This document shows, in pieces, positions 1-10,957 of a stretch of 64,000 nucleotides of DNA. The notes beneath the pieces were generated by a model. It made no database searches. It was not told where the DNA came from and worked only from the letters and a program-made list of their open reading frames with translations. Made by a program: the position numbers and the translations under genes. Source of the DNA: Chloranthus sessilifolius (Eukaryota > Streptophyta > Magnoliopsida > Chloranthales > Chloranthaceae); NCBI GenBank assembly GCA_021018995.1, contig CM037596.1, positions 104,763,416 through 104,827,415 of the forward strand. The letters are read 5' to 3'. Each line of letters starts with the position of its first letter. The first letter of the stretch is position 1.

Positions 1-1
1 G

Positions 2-238
2 AGCAGATACTTCGTGATTTGTCCTGGGGATCATCCAGAGTATGATCTTGATGGCACAGATTTCTGGGCACGAAAATTCGGGCTATCACAAAAAAAATCT
101 CATCATAAACAGCACATTAGATTCACACATCCAAACACGTATATCAACTTTACAAATGGAGCGTTCACCATTCCTAGCCTAACCAAAAGTGACACAAAGC
201 TCACCAGTTTCCTCTCCCTCAAATCCCTAGAAAAATGA
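2..238 (+). other. unrecognised coding-like fragment at window edge
   Basis: An open frame enters from the left edge of the window. Its first ~29 residues look protein-like (RYFVICPGDHPEYDLDGTDF, then WARKFG). After the run of A at about 90 the composition becomes Lys/His/Thr-rich and no longer looks like folded protein. I do not recognise the family. It could be the last exon of a gene lying mostly upstream, with the A-rich stretch marking 3' non-coding sequence, or a transposon remnant. There is no start codon that can be trusted inside the window. Confidence 0.3.
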
Positions 239-1140
239 AAACCCTACATCATCCCATTACCCACCCTACCGAACTCACAAACTACAAACCCTTCACACGT
301 AAAGGAGAGCATAATGATAAGATCAGATATCATTTGACGAATAGACGGAGAGCATTGGTTTTATATAGGAGTTTTAAAAATCTAGTGCTCAAAACTAAAA
401 AAGGGGAACATAATGATAAGATCAGATATCATATATTATAGGGCATGTGGAAATAAAATAGTATCACATTCTCTTTTAGGCATTTAAACAAATATGTGAT
501 ATGCACCTTTAGAGCCCTACAAATTCAGTTGCTGAATGAAAATCGTAACTCTATTCAATTGCAATTTTTGATATGGCATGTAGAGCATTATGGTACCAAC
601 AAAATAAAGTTATATCACTAGCAACAATATAAAACTACCAACAAAGCAAAGCCTATCAAAGACATGATGTAAGAAATGATGAACATTGTGGTATGAAATT
701 GGATATGGCATTCAGACATTTGGAACAATTTACACTCCATGCTTCATGAACAGCCCATGTGAAAAAAACATACCCTCAATGTTAAACTTCATCTCCTAAA
801 AAATCAAACTAGATCTGAATCCATCCCAAAGAAATATAAATTTTACGATAAACAATCCACAAGGAAACAAAAAATCAAAAAACAGTTAAATAATCTAATA
901 GATTAGAGAGAGAAATATGTTGAAAGAAATCAGATCTAGATATGAAAAACACACCTTGCAGAGGCAGCAGAGTTAATACTTTGTGGTACAAATTTTGAAT
1001 TCAATCATTGATGAGTGCGGGAAACTTCTAGCGAGAATGATGAGAAATAGTTGAATATATAGTTTTACACAAGAAGAGCGGAAAACGCTGGTTCCGTTTG
1101 ATCGAACTTCTTTGGCAGCGACTTGCTAGTGCTCGATCTG
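239..1140. other. AT-rich non-coding stretch with one short direct repeat
   Basis: No convincing ORF. A ~32-bp block with the core CATAATGATAAGATCAGATA occurs twice, at about 300-331 and 399-430, separated by unrelated sequence. Nothing else is recognisable. Confidence 0.5.
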
Positions 1141-1184
1141 AAAATTGAACCACGTCCAAAGATCAAAATCAATATCACACAAAC

Positions 1185-1320
1185 TTGATCAATTTGAAGT
1201 GGAAAACAGGGAATTACAAAACCTAACTTAACAAATTCAATACTCCAAAGATCATCTCAAGAATTGATAGTCGATTGATCTGAAGAAGAAAATAGGCATA
1301 TTACAAACCCTAACTTACCG
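1185..1320. repeat. two-copy ~87-bp tandem repeat
   Basis: The stretch from about 1185 (GATCAATTTGAAGTGGAAAA, ending near AACCTAACTTAAC) recurs, diverged, from about 1272 (GATTGATCTGAAGAAGAAAA, ending AACCCTAACTTACC). The offset is about 87 bp. The TTACAAA(C)CCTAACTTA core is the best conserved part. Confidence 0.5.
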
Positions 1321-1800
1321 GGAAAAATCCTAGATTTAGAGTCTCTTTCTCTCTATATAGCTTCTCATACTTCCGATCGAACAACAATGGCCGATTCACG
1401 TTGAAAAATGGGTGTTCGATTCAATGCACTCATCCGATCATCTAATTTTTGAGGAAAAAAATGGTCAGTTCTGCATTTGCATGTGAATCGATCATAAGAA
1501 ATAAATTAGATCATCAAAAAATCCCTAATCAATCATGCAAAGAGAGAGAGAGAGAGAGAGATTTTGTAAGAAGAGAGCTTACTAGGGATTTGGTACCAAA
1601 AAACTGAGGAATCAAACCTCCAAATTCTCGATTTTCAGCCAAAATTAGGGTTTATCAAGGAAGACGAGAGAGAGGCTAAGGTTTCTAAGAGGAAAGGAAG
1701 AAAGGGTTGAGAGAGAGGCATGGTGGGTTAGTGATATAGAGAGAAAAGAGACCCTGAAGGGTCGGCCCAATGGATTACATGTGATATCCTCACGTGATAA
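1321..1800. other. CT/GA-rich stretch, possibly a 5' leader on the minus strand
   Basis: Contains a perfect (AG)10 microsatellite at 1541-1560. Read on the minus strand, 1570-1700 has CT-rich runs and AACCCTAA/ACCCTAATTT telobox-like motifs of the kind common near plant transcription starts. No exon with splice signals could be matched, so this is only a suggestion. Confidence 0.25.
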
Positions 1801-2813
1801 GAGGATTAGTTATTAAATCACTGGTTTAACTTAAAAAACTACTGTTTTAGGGAGTGGAATATTACACCACTATTTTAAGTAATGATTTATTTTATATTAC
1901 TACAGTGATTTTTCCCTCATTTTGACATAGTGCTCCTATATTGCAAACCCATTTACTACTTTGAATCAGGGATCCCAATCTTTCAGACAATGGATCTAGT
2001 GATCTTTTGTCATGTTAGCATACATATAAAAAAGGCAGCCTTAACATCAGTGGAGCTCATCACCCTCAAACCTGATTGTAAGGTCACCATTTTAAGACAT
2101 GTATGAGTGTATCAAATGAAATAAAAAAAATGATTGTCTAATTGTACGTATGTGATCTCAAGATCCATCATCAGACTAAAAGAAGTCAGTGGTCATTTCA
2201 ATGTGGGTGAACTAAAAGGTACACATCACTTTCAAGCGTGATTTTCGAGTCATATCCTTTTTGAATGTTTTGCCACGTGGAGCTAAAAACTGACCCTATA
2301 ATAATACATCTATGATCCTAATGTGTCGAAGACGGAAAACAAGCTCCATGGCCTAACTCAAAGCAGCCGATGATTTTCAGTCGCAGTGCCGTTAGAGGAA
2401 AATTGGGAGCAACTAGGTAACCATTGTTATATTTACATTATATATATACTCAGTTAGGGCTATCAGTGGGTCGGGTTGTGACCCTGTACCTGACCTGGGT
2501 GTTTATCTAGTCAGGAACATAACTTGACCCATCAGGTTGGGTTGGGCATGCATGAAGCATCGGAACTAACGTTTTGGTTTGGTTGGGTTTGACAAGACCC
2601 GAAAATTTATGGATAGAATTAAGGTGAGACTAATTTCAGTCGGGTTGAGGATATATCCTGAGACATTGGGGGTTGGGTCGGGTCAAGCATATGCCATTTA
2701 CTATAAAGCAAGCCAAAAATTTTCGGCCGACCCGCCCAGGCTCGACCATTTGACAGGTATACTCAAAGCAGTGCCCAAAAAGGTCCATTTAGTTTTATCA
2801 TAGTGACTATTGA
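1801..2813. other. non-coding; GGGTCGGGT-rich degenerate repeat
   Basis: Nothing recognisable to about 2450. From about 2457 (TAGGGCTATCAGTGGGTCGG) to about 2790 there is a GGGTCGGGTT/GACCCG-rich repeat of the type that recurs at 3895-3990, 55790-55930 and 59034-59396. The terminus resembles hAT-like plant MITEs, but no matching right end was found here. Confidence 0.4.
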
Positions 2814-3747
2814 TTATATTTAGAAAAATTTACCTGATCGACCCTGTCAGATATACTTTTTACGTCAGAGGCTCTATAATTTCACCTTTACCCAAACCGA
2901 CCAGCTTTTAGCCGAGCCATTTACAGCTAGCACAAAAAGTCAAAAATACCCCCTTCTAACACTTTTTTCGTTCTATATAGTTCCAAATTTTAAATATTTA
3001 CATTTTCTATAATTATACAATGTGAAACATGATCTATACGGTCTGATTTGAAGGCCATAATATACAATCGATAGTGCCAAAGATAGACACGAAAAAAAAG
3101 GCAATATCGCCTCTTAAAAAAAATAAAAAAATAAAATTTTAAACAGTCGATGCCGACTCTTAAAATAGTCGATGGCAACTCTTAACACAGTCGGTGCCCA
3201 CTATTTTAATAGTCAACATCGACTGTATACATAGTCGCCATCAACTGTATAAAAATTTATATTTTATTTTATTTTTTTTACAGGCGACATCGACTGTTTA
3301 TACAATCGATGGCGATTGTATACACAGTCACCATCGATTGGGTAAACAGTCAGCACCGACTGTGTTAAAAGTTGTCATCGACTATTTTAAGAGTCGGCAT
3401 CGACTGTGTTAAGAGTTGACATCGACTGTTTAAATTTTTTTTTTTAAGAGGCGATATCGCCTTTTTTTCGTGTTTATTTTTGGCACCATCAATTTTATAG
3501 TGTGGCCTTCAAATCAGACGGTATAAATCCCGTTTCACATCACGTAAATATAAAAAAATACAAATATTTAAAATTTTAAACTATGTAGAATCAAAAAAGT
3601 GTAAGAAGGGGTATTTCTGACTTTTTGTGTTGGTTGAAAATGGCTTGACTAAAAGCTGGTTGATTTCGGTAAATGTGAAAATATAAGGTCTCTGACGTAA
3701 AAGGTGTATCTGACGGGGGTTGATCAGGTAAATTTCCCTTATATTTA
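2814..3747. mobile_element. Mutator-type foldback MITE with 9-bp target duplication
   Basis: The element body is 2823-3738 (916 bp). The left end GAAAAATTTACCTGATC is the inverted complement of the right end GATCAGGTAAATTTCCC. The complementarity continues, imperfectly, for about 400 bp into each side: the left stretch 'agtcaaaaatacccccttct' pairs with the right stretch 'agaaggggtatttctgact'. TTATATTTA flanks it as a perfect 9-bp direct repeat (2814-2822 and 3739-3747), the duplication length typical of Mutator-like elements. The central part (about 3145-3435) is built from variants of a 17-18-bp motif, ACAGTCGATGnCGACT. It has no coding capacity, so it would be non-autonomous. Confidence 0.85.
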
Positions 3748-3999
3748 TTCTGTAAAACTGCCTCTTTCCAAGTAATTTATTGAATTATGTTCCCTTGAGA
3801 CCTGTCACCGAAGTGACCTCGTGCTAACTTCAATAGTCTTTGTTGTGCTCGCATAGCGCGCATCCAGTGCCTTGGTGGATGCATCGAGCACCTTAGGGCT
3901 GTCAAGGGGTCGGGTCAGGTAGGGCCCAAATTTTGGCTACCCAATAGGTCATGACATGCTCCAACCGCCCCGAAGGTGCACCCGACCTTACCCTGTTGA
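3748..3999. other. non-coding target site of the tandem array
   Basis: No gene. A GGGCTGTCAAGGGGTCGGGT terminus-like motif at about 3897 belongs to the GGGTCGGGT repeat family. The sequence just before 4000 (GTTGAAGTTT) is the left half of the array's insertion site. Confidence 0.5.
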
Positions 4000-4004
4000 A
4001 GTTT

Positions 4005-7000
4005 TATAATGACCCAAATTTTAGCAAACGTTGAATCGTTGACATTTGAAGAAAATGTGACTTTTGTTTGACTAGTTTGACCTTAGTCAAAACTTTGACA
4101 TAGGTGATGTGGCCTCGAACCCACCTTTTTAATAGTAGGTGTGCACCCAATAACAAGCTTAATTAAATTCAAAAGAGAGCTCGAGCCCCAATACATTGAC
4201 AGGCCAGTGTCGCACATGACTCGAACCACGAAACCAAACTAAGTTCGACCTCACATTTACTTTAGCGTGTGTGTACTCACCCACGGCAGACCCAACTTTC
4301 AAGCCCTATTAATATCAACCCATAAGCTCTCTCAAGATTCTTTCAAAGGATGACACCTTATTAGAAACAAATGGCACTTGCCACATGACTTCCCTACCTT
4401 ATAATATTACCCAAGCAGCTCCAAAAATCAATTTCCTTTTCTTGATGTGCCACCCATAACTGACCATCCACTTTTGGATTACCCCAAATCCATCTCTCTA
4501 TTCTTTGCAAGTCGTCCTAATCGGTTACCCAACTATAGTGCCGCTCAACTTTTGACAAGAGTTCTCAATTGCCTGATGCATCTCCTTAACTAAAGATTCA
4601 TCTCAACCGTTCATCACAATCTGTCACCCACGACCTAACCCCACTCTCTCTAACTATATATAGAATATACATATAGCACCCCTTTATAGCCTTAAATTTA
4701 AAATATATATATAGAATATATATGGCCCCCTTCTCCACAGTAAGTAAGAGAGTCCCAATAGGACTCTTGCCTTCTTGCTCTCTCTCTCTATATATACATT
4801 ATTTTCTCCTTGCCCTAACTGTCTTTCTCCCTCTCCTTTCCCTTTCATCGACCCAAGCTACAACGTCCATAGCAGCCAAAGATATTAGCCTCTCTCTCTC
4901 ATAGTGAACTCAATAGCCTAAGTCCCAATTAATACCCTCTTTCGCTCTCTCCATGAGAATGAGATCTGAGTCGTTGTTTGGCTTCATCTTACTTCAGCAC
5001 GTATAGATCGAAGCACCTATCTTAACTACCTGATTCTTCATCCCCTCATTTGGAACTTTGCTTCGACATAGGCTAATAGAATATGGTGGAATCAGAACGA
5101 ACCCTTAAACTAGAAGACGAAGCAACTCCTACGGTGATCAAATCCACTCCTCATTATAAGTTCCACACACTGATAACAATGATGATCTAGTTTAGAGCGA
5201 TCCATCTCAACGTAATTATATTTGGAATCATTGTATTCTTCCCCAATTCATCCCCTCTCTTGCTATTGGGGATCATGATTCTGTTAATGGTAGTTCCCGT
5301 AGATGATGCAATTAGATTTGGTTCAGTGGTAGCACAATTGGGCATCAATATTAGCGTTGGATTTTTTATGTTCGACTCGAACGGTTCTAAGTGCCCATCA
5401 CACTATAGAACTCTTGGTAAGGTAGGCCGCATCGTGAGAAACCTTATCCGGTAATCAAAAGGTGATCTACATCAATGCAATCCAAAATCGTCGATCTGAG
5501 CCCTTGTGATACCAACCATTTACGCTTCAACAGGTGGGTACCCTTCTATCAATCCAAATCTATACATTTACACTTTTTAAATGTGATGAATTTAGTAAAA
5601 TTGAAATTTCTCAATATTAAGTTTTGTGTGGATTCACAAGACGGTTATGGTCAAAGGATTGACCCTATGATTGAACCCATCGACCGAGAACCATATGGCA
5701 CATGAGTATGCCGGCAAAATAGATCCTAAGGACTAAACACCTGGCACAAAAACAAAAATCTCAGGTCAAGAATGGGTTGTTGCCCTGCTTTGTTTTTTTG
5801 TGCACTCGATTGGAGGTCATCGTTTGACTGTTTCAATCTCGATGATCTGATCAATTTCTGACCTCGGTCAAACCATGGACTCCCTATAAAATCGCATCCT
5901 TTATACATGTAACGGTTCACATTGATCCACATGTCCTTATTTTTATAAATTTTAGTACCTCAAATATATGAATATATTTATTTACACTCCTAATATTTCA
6001 TGTATTTATTTATTTAAATCTTCTTATACACTGGCTAAAGGGTCCAGTATGACCCATTAAATTTAACGGACCACAGACCTATGGGCCGAAGCCCGTAAAT
6101 CTACATAAAGGTTAGATGTTCGTCTGTTGAATAGATTATCAGATTTGATTTAAACAAGCACATCACAGTTTTTGCACCACATAAAGTTATGCACATAACC
6201 ATCAAAATTACTGCACTCTATGCTTGTGGCATCTTAGTCTAGGGTCTGATTTGATACTTTTAGATCTCAGGTTTTGGGTCGAATCAGACCAGTGATCAAA
6301 ACTCACTTTTCCTATGACACCACATGGTTACCAAACCCGATGTCTCATATCCGATTTATTCAAATCCTAAAAAATAAATCTTAGATATCGTATAAGCTTT
6401 TATGAAAATTAAATCATTCAAGACCCCCAAACATCACAAAGGTCCATGGGCCTCATGAGCTCGTCTAGTCTATGTACTCTTAATGAGTTCGTATATCCAA
6501 TGTAGCCAAACACGCGTTTTGTATAATCGTGAACCTAAACCTTTGGAATACGCCTAACTCACCTTCTAAGCTTAGGATAACTATTTATATGCATTTTCTG
6601 CACACGCTGTGAATGTGTATATATCCGAAACCGTGCAATAAGGATCCAACGGTCGAAACTTGTTTGAGTTATACGAGAGTCAATCCTTAACCAAATTCCA
6701 CAAATGACTAGTCCGTTTCATCAGATCGACAAGATCTATTTGACGAGATCAATGTAACATCACTTGAGTTATGTAATTTAGAAACTCATGTAATTTCATT
6801 GTAAGTCATCTTTTTCTCTGTCTTAAAGATGAGTGAGACATCCAAATTACGAATAATATTAGTTTCTCTTATAGTTAGATGCTTCCTTATTATATATTTC
6901 ATTTGCTTTGTATGACATTAATCAGTTAGAAATACATTAGGGCATATGTATATTAAAAAAAAAAATATAAGATACGACACACGACTTTTAAGCCTTCGTC

Positions 7001-8294
7001 ACGGTAGGATTTCTTTTACGATCACATAGAACTTGAAATGTTGGTGTCCATATACAGATGTAACCCCTCTATGATAGTATGAGATGCCACACGAAGTACA
7101 TCCAGGTTACTACAGAACCCATCCCTTGGAAAGCGTTATTTATAAAGTCTATCGCACCGTGGCCCCTTCTAATTAAGTTTAAGAAAAGATGGAATATGAA
7201 TATGTTAAGCTATGAGATGTTAAGGAAATAGAGACTTAAGCCCATACAAATATAAAATCGGGGCGGAGACCTAAGCCCATAATCGAATAATGTTATGATA
7301 TGTTAAGATACGCTGTGAAGGCCAGCTAAACATCAATTAAGTTTCTACACGTGCCATATCTTGCGTATCACCGCAAGATTCAACGTCTGCAGCCAAGATG
7401 GGTCTTAAGGACACTATGATAGCCATGTCTCGAACTAAGGGGATATTGTGATTACTATGCGTGTAATCTCATCAGGCTGGATAGTAATTTATGTTATGAT
7501 ATCAAGGTTAAGTGGTTATCTATACGTGAACCTCGCGTGATAAGCTCAAGCAGCGATCCTGGCACAGATCGTTTAAATAAGACAAGTAAGATACAAAGTA
7601 CGTTGTGTAGGCGTATGGAGTAATAATAAGGCTTTCGATATGCCGCGTAAATTAAGTTGACAAGAAAAGTAAGAAAAGTAATTAGCATTAGAAACATCAT
7701 ATGCACTGAAATATGTTATATTCTTTCAGTTTTATAACTTTATAGTAATGAAATGAGTATGAGAACTTTTATTATATTGTCTATATGAAATTGTAAATGA
7801 TTCACTTCAACTCACGATGTTGCACTCACGATCTCCTAGGTAGATTGGGGTGGATCATTTGTGCAACCCACTGAGTTTACGTGACTGAGTAAATTCACCC
7901 CACTAAAAACTAATAGCTACAGGTGAAGATATGGACTATACTATCCATTGGACTTGATGCATTGGAAGATGATATGGATTTTGAGGGTGATGACCTGAAT
8001 GACCAGTTAGACGACGTCAGGTATATATTAAATATTTGAAAAAACTTTCTAGTAGTGGATCGTGCTTTTATTTAAGGTCATTTTTATATCGTGGACTCCA
8101 AATTCAATATAAGCTTATTTGAGAGAAATTTTAATATGAGAAGAAAGTTTGATTCACGATTTTTGGAAGCCCAATTTTATCTAAGATTTAATAAGATATG
8201 TATGTTAGCTTATCGCCTTAACAAACATGCGGTATCATAACACGGAATTCTAAGCCCTTGAGATCAGCTAGGATTCTGGGTCGTGATACGGAAT
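4005..8294 (+). repeat. array unit 1 (~4.29 kb)
   Basis: Full-length unit running from TATAATGACCC to TCGTGATA plus a few junction bases. In order: a TGACTTTTG.TTGACTAGTTTGACC block, a pyrimidine-rich stretch with a small (TA) run (4600-4900), a DGAT2-like fragment (5083-5454, with a stop), a long AT-rich stretch, a ~180-bp module shared with the 3' internal region of the gypsy element (about 6996-7170), and the terminal block ending near 8288. Confidence 0.75.
5083..5454 (+). pseudogene. captured DGAT2 N-terminal fragment, unit 1 (nonsense mutation)
   Basis: Translates to a 123-codon frame like those in units 3 and 4. The Trp codon in the MIW(F)GAIHLN segment is TAG here (5188-5190), so the frame is interrupted. 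Downstream, the membrane segment (IHLNVIIFGIIVFFPNSSPL) and VPVDDAIRFG are kept. The family call rests on the FH-(S/T)-(I/L)-I-A-M-x-I-W-x-G-A-I-H-x-N motif and the later (V/I)P(V/I)D...(F/Y)G motif of plant diacylglycerol acyltransferase 2. The catalytic region of that enzyme is absent. Confidence 0.6.
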
Positions 8295-10957
8295 TTTAAT
8301 GACCCGAATTTTGGCAAATGTTGAATCATTGACATTTGAGGAAAATGTGACTTTTGCTTAACTAGTTTGACCTTGGTCAAAACTTTGACATAGGTGACGT
8401 GGCCTCGAACCTACCTTTTTAATAGTAGGTGTGCACCCAATAACAAACTTAGTTAAATTCAAATACGAGCTCGAGCCCCAATACTTTGACAGGCGAGTGT
8501 TGCACACGACTCGAACCACGAGACCGAACCAAGTTTGACCCTACCTTTACTTTAGCGTGTGTGTACTCACCCAGGGCAGATCCAACTTTCACGCATTATT
8601 AATATAGGCCCATGAGTTCTCTCAAGATTCTTTCTAAGGAAGACAATATATTAGAAACAATTGACACTTGTCATGTGACTTCCCTTCTTTATAATATTAC
8701 CCAAGCAGCTCCCAAAATCAATTAACTTTTCTTGATGTGCCACCCATAACCGACCATCCTCTTTTGGATTACCCCAAATCAATCTCTCTATTCTTTGCAA
8801 GTCATCCTAATCGGTTACCCAACTATAGTGCCTCTCTACTTTTGACAAAATATCTCAATCGCCTAATGCATCTCCTTAACTAATGATCCATCTCAACCAT
8901 TCATCACGATCTATCTCCCACGACGCAACCCCACTCTCTAACTATACATGGAATATATATATATATATAGCACCCCCTTATAGCCTCAAAGTTAAAATAT
9001 ATATAGAATATATATGGCCCCCTTCTCCACGGTAAGTAAGAGTCCCAATAGAACTCTTCCCTCCTTGCTCTCTCTTTCTACAATAAATTCTCTCTCTCAT
9101 AGTGAACCCAAGAGCCTAAGTCCCACTTAATACCCTCTTTCGCTCTCCCCATGAGAATGAGATCTGAGTCGTTGTTTGGCTTCATCTTACTTCAGCACGT
9201 ATAGATCGAAGCAGCTATCTTAACTACCTGATTCTTCATCCCCTCATTTGGATCTTTGCTTCGACATAGGTCAATTGAATATGGTGGAATCAGAAAGAAC
9301 CCCTAAAATAGAAGAAGAAGCAACTCCTATGGTGATCAGATTCACTCCTCATTCTACGTTCCACACACTGATAACAATGATGATCTGGTTTGGAGCGATT
9401 CATCTCAACGTAGTTATATTTGGGATCATTGTATTCTTCCCCAATTCATCCCCTCTCTAGCTATTGGGGATCATGATTCTGTTAATGGTAGTTCCCGTAG
9501 ATGATACAATTAGATTTGGTTCAGTAGTAGCACAATTGGGCATCAATATTAGCGTTGGATTTTTTATGTTTGACTCGACCATTAGATTTATATACATTTT
9601 CTACTCACGCTGTGAAGTTGTAGATATCCCGAAATCGTGCAATAAGAATCCAACGATCGAAACTTGTTTGAGTCATACGGGAGTCAATCCTTATCCAAAT
9701 TTCACAAATGACCAGTCCGTTTCATCAGATCGATAAGATCTATCTGACGAGGTCAATGTATCATCACTTGAGTTACATAATTTAGAAACTAATGTACCTT
9801 CATTGTAGGTCATCTTTTTCTCTCTTAAAGATTAGTGAGGCATTCGAGTTATGAATAATATTAGTTTCCCTATGGTTGAATGTTTCCTTATTATATGTTT
9901 CATTTGTTTTGTATGACATTTATCAGTTAGAAGTGCATTAGGACATATATATATTATAAAGAAAAGAATAAGATACGACACATGACTTTTAAGCCTTCAT
10001 CATGTTCGGGTTTCTTTTAAGGTCATGTGGAACTTGAAATGTTGGCGCCCATGTATGGATGCAACCCCTCTATAATAGTATGGGATGCCACACGAAGTAC
10101 ATCTAGGTTACTACAAAATCTGTCCATTGAAAAGCGTGATTTGTGAAGCCTATCGCACCATGGCCCCTTCTAATTAAGTTTAAGAAAAGATAGAATATGA
10201 ATATTCTAAGCTACGAGATATTAAGAAAGTGGAGACTTAAGCCCACACAAATATGAAATCGAGGTGGGGACCTAAGCCCATAACTGAATAACGTTATGAT
10301 ATGTTAAAATACGTTATGAAGGCCAGTTAAACATGAATTAAGTTTCTATACGTGTCATGTCTTGCGTGTCACCACAAGATTCAATGTTTACAGCCAAGAC
10401 GGGTCATCAGGACACTATGATAGCCTAGTCTCGAAATAAGGGGACATTGTGATTACTATGCGCGTAACCTCATCGGGCTGGATGGTGGTTTATGTTATGA
10501 TATGGAGGTGATTATCTATACGTGCACCTCGCATGATAGACTCGAGCAGCGATCCTGACACAGATAATTTAAACAAGATAAGTAAGATACGAAGTACGTT
10601 GTGTAGGCATATGAAGTAATAATAAGACTTTCGATATGCCATGTAAGTTCATAAGTAAAAAAAGTAACAAGTATTAGAACCATCATATGTACTGAAATAT
10701 GTTACGTTCTTTCAGTTTTATAGTTTTATAGTAATGAAATGCTTATGAGAATTTTTAATGTCCCGAATTCAATATAAGCTTATTGGAGAGAAATTTTAAT
10801 ATGTGAGAAAGTTTGATTCACGATTTTTGGAAGCCCAATTTTATGTTGAATTAGTAAGATATGTATGTCCACTTATAGCCTTAACGAGCGTGTGGTGTCA
10901 TAACACAGAATTCTAGGCCCTTGAGATCGGCTAGGATTCTTGGTTGTGACACGAAAT
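8295..10957 (+). repeat. array unit 2 (~2.66 kb, two internal deletions)
   Basis: Same order as the other units but shortened. One deletion of about 1.2 kb joins the DGAT2-like fragment (about 9578) directly to the block that lies near 13575 in unit 3. A second, of about 0.33 kb, lies at about 10755-10770, where the junction carries the sequence TTTTAATGTCCCGAATT, matching the start of the next unit. The shared gypsy 3' module is at about 9998-10165. Confidence 0.75.
9281..9578 (+). pseudogene. captured DGAT2 N-terminal fragment, unit 2 (stop and 3' deletion)
   Basis: Starts at the same ATG (ATGGTGGAATC) as in the other units and keeps MIWFGAIHLNVVIFGIIVFF. A Leu codon has become TAG (9458-9460). 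The frame then continues through VPVDDTIRFG and is cut near 9578 by the ~1.2-kb deletion. Not expected to encode a stable product. Confidence 0.6.

Noticed and set aside
3145..3440. Regularly spaced ~17-bp repeats resembling a CRISPR array
   Set aside because: Plant nuclear context, spacers not unique, and the units form the core of a palindromic Mutator-type element.
7494..7706. Minus-strand ~70-aa ORF recurring in units 1, 3 and (shortened) 4
   Set aside because: Recurs only because the array unit is repeated. Unit 4 is truncated, composition is low-complexity hydrophobic, and there are no domain, start-site or splice signals.
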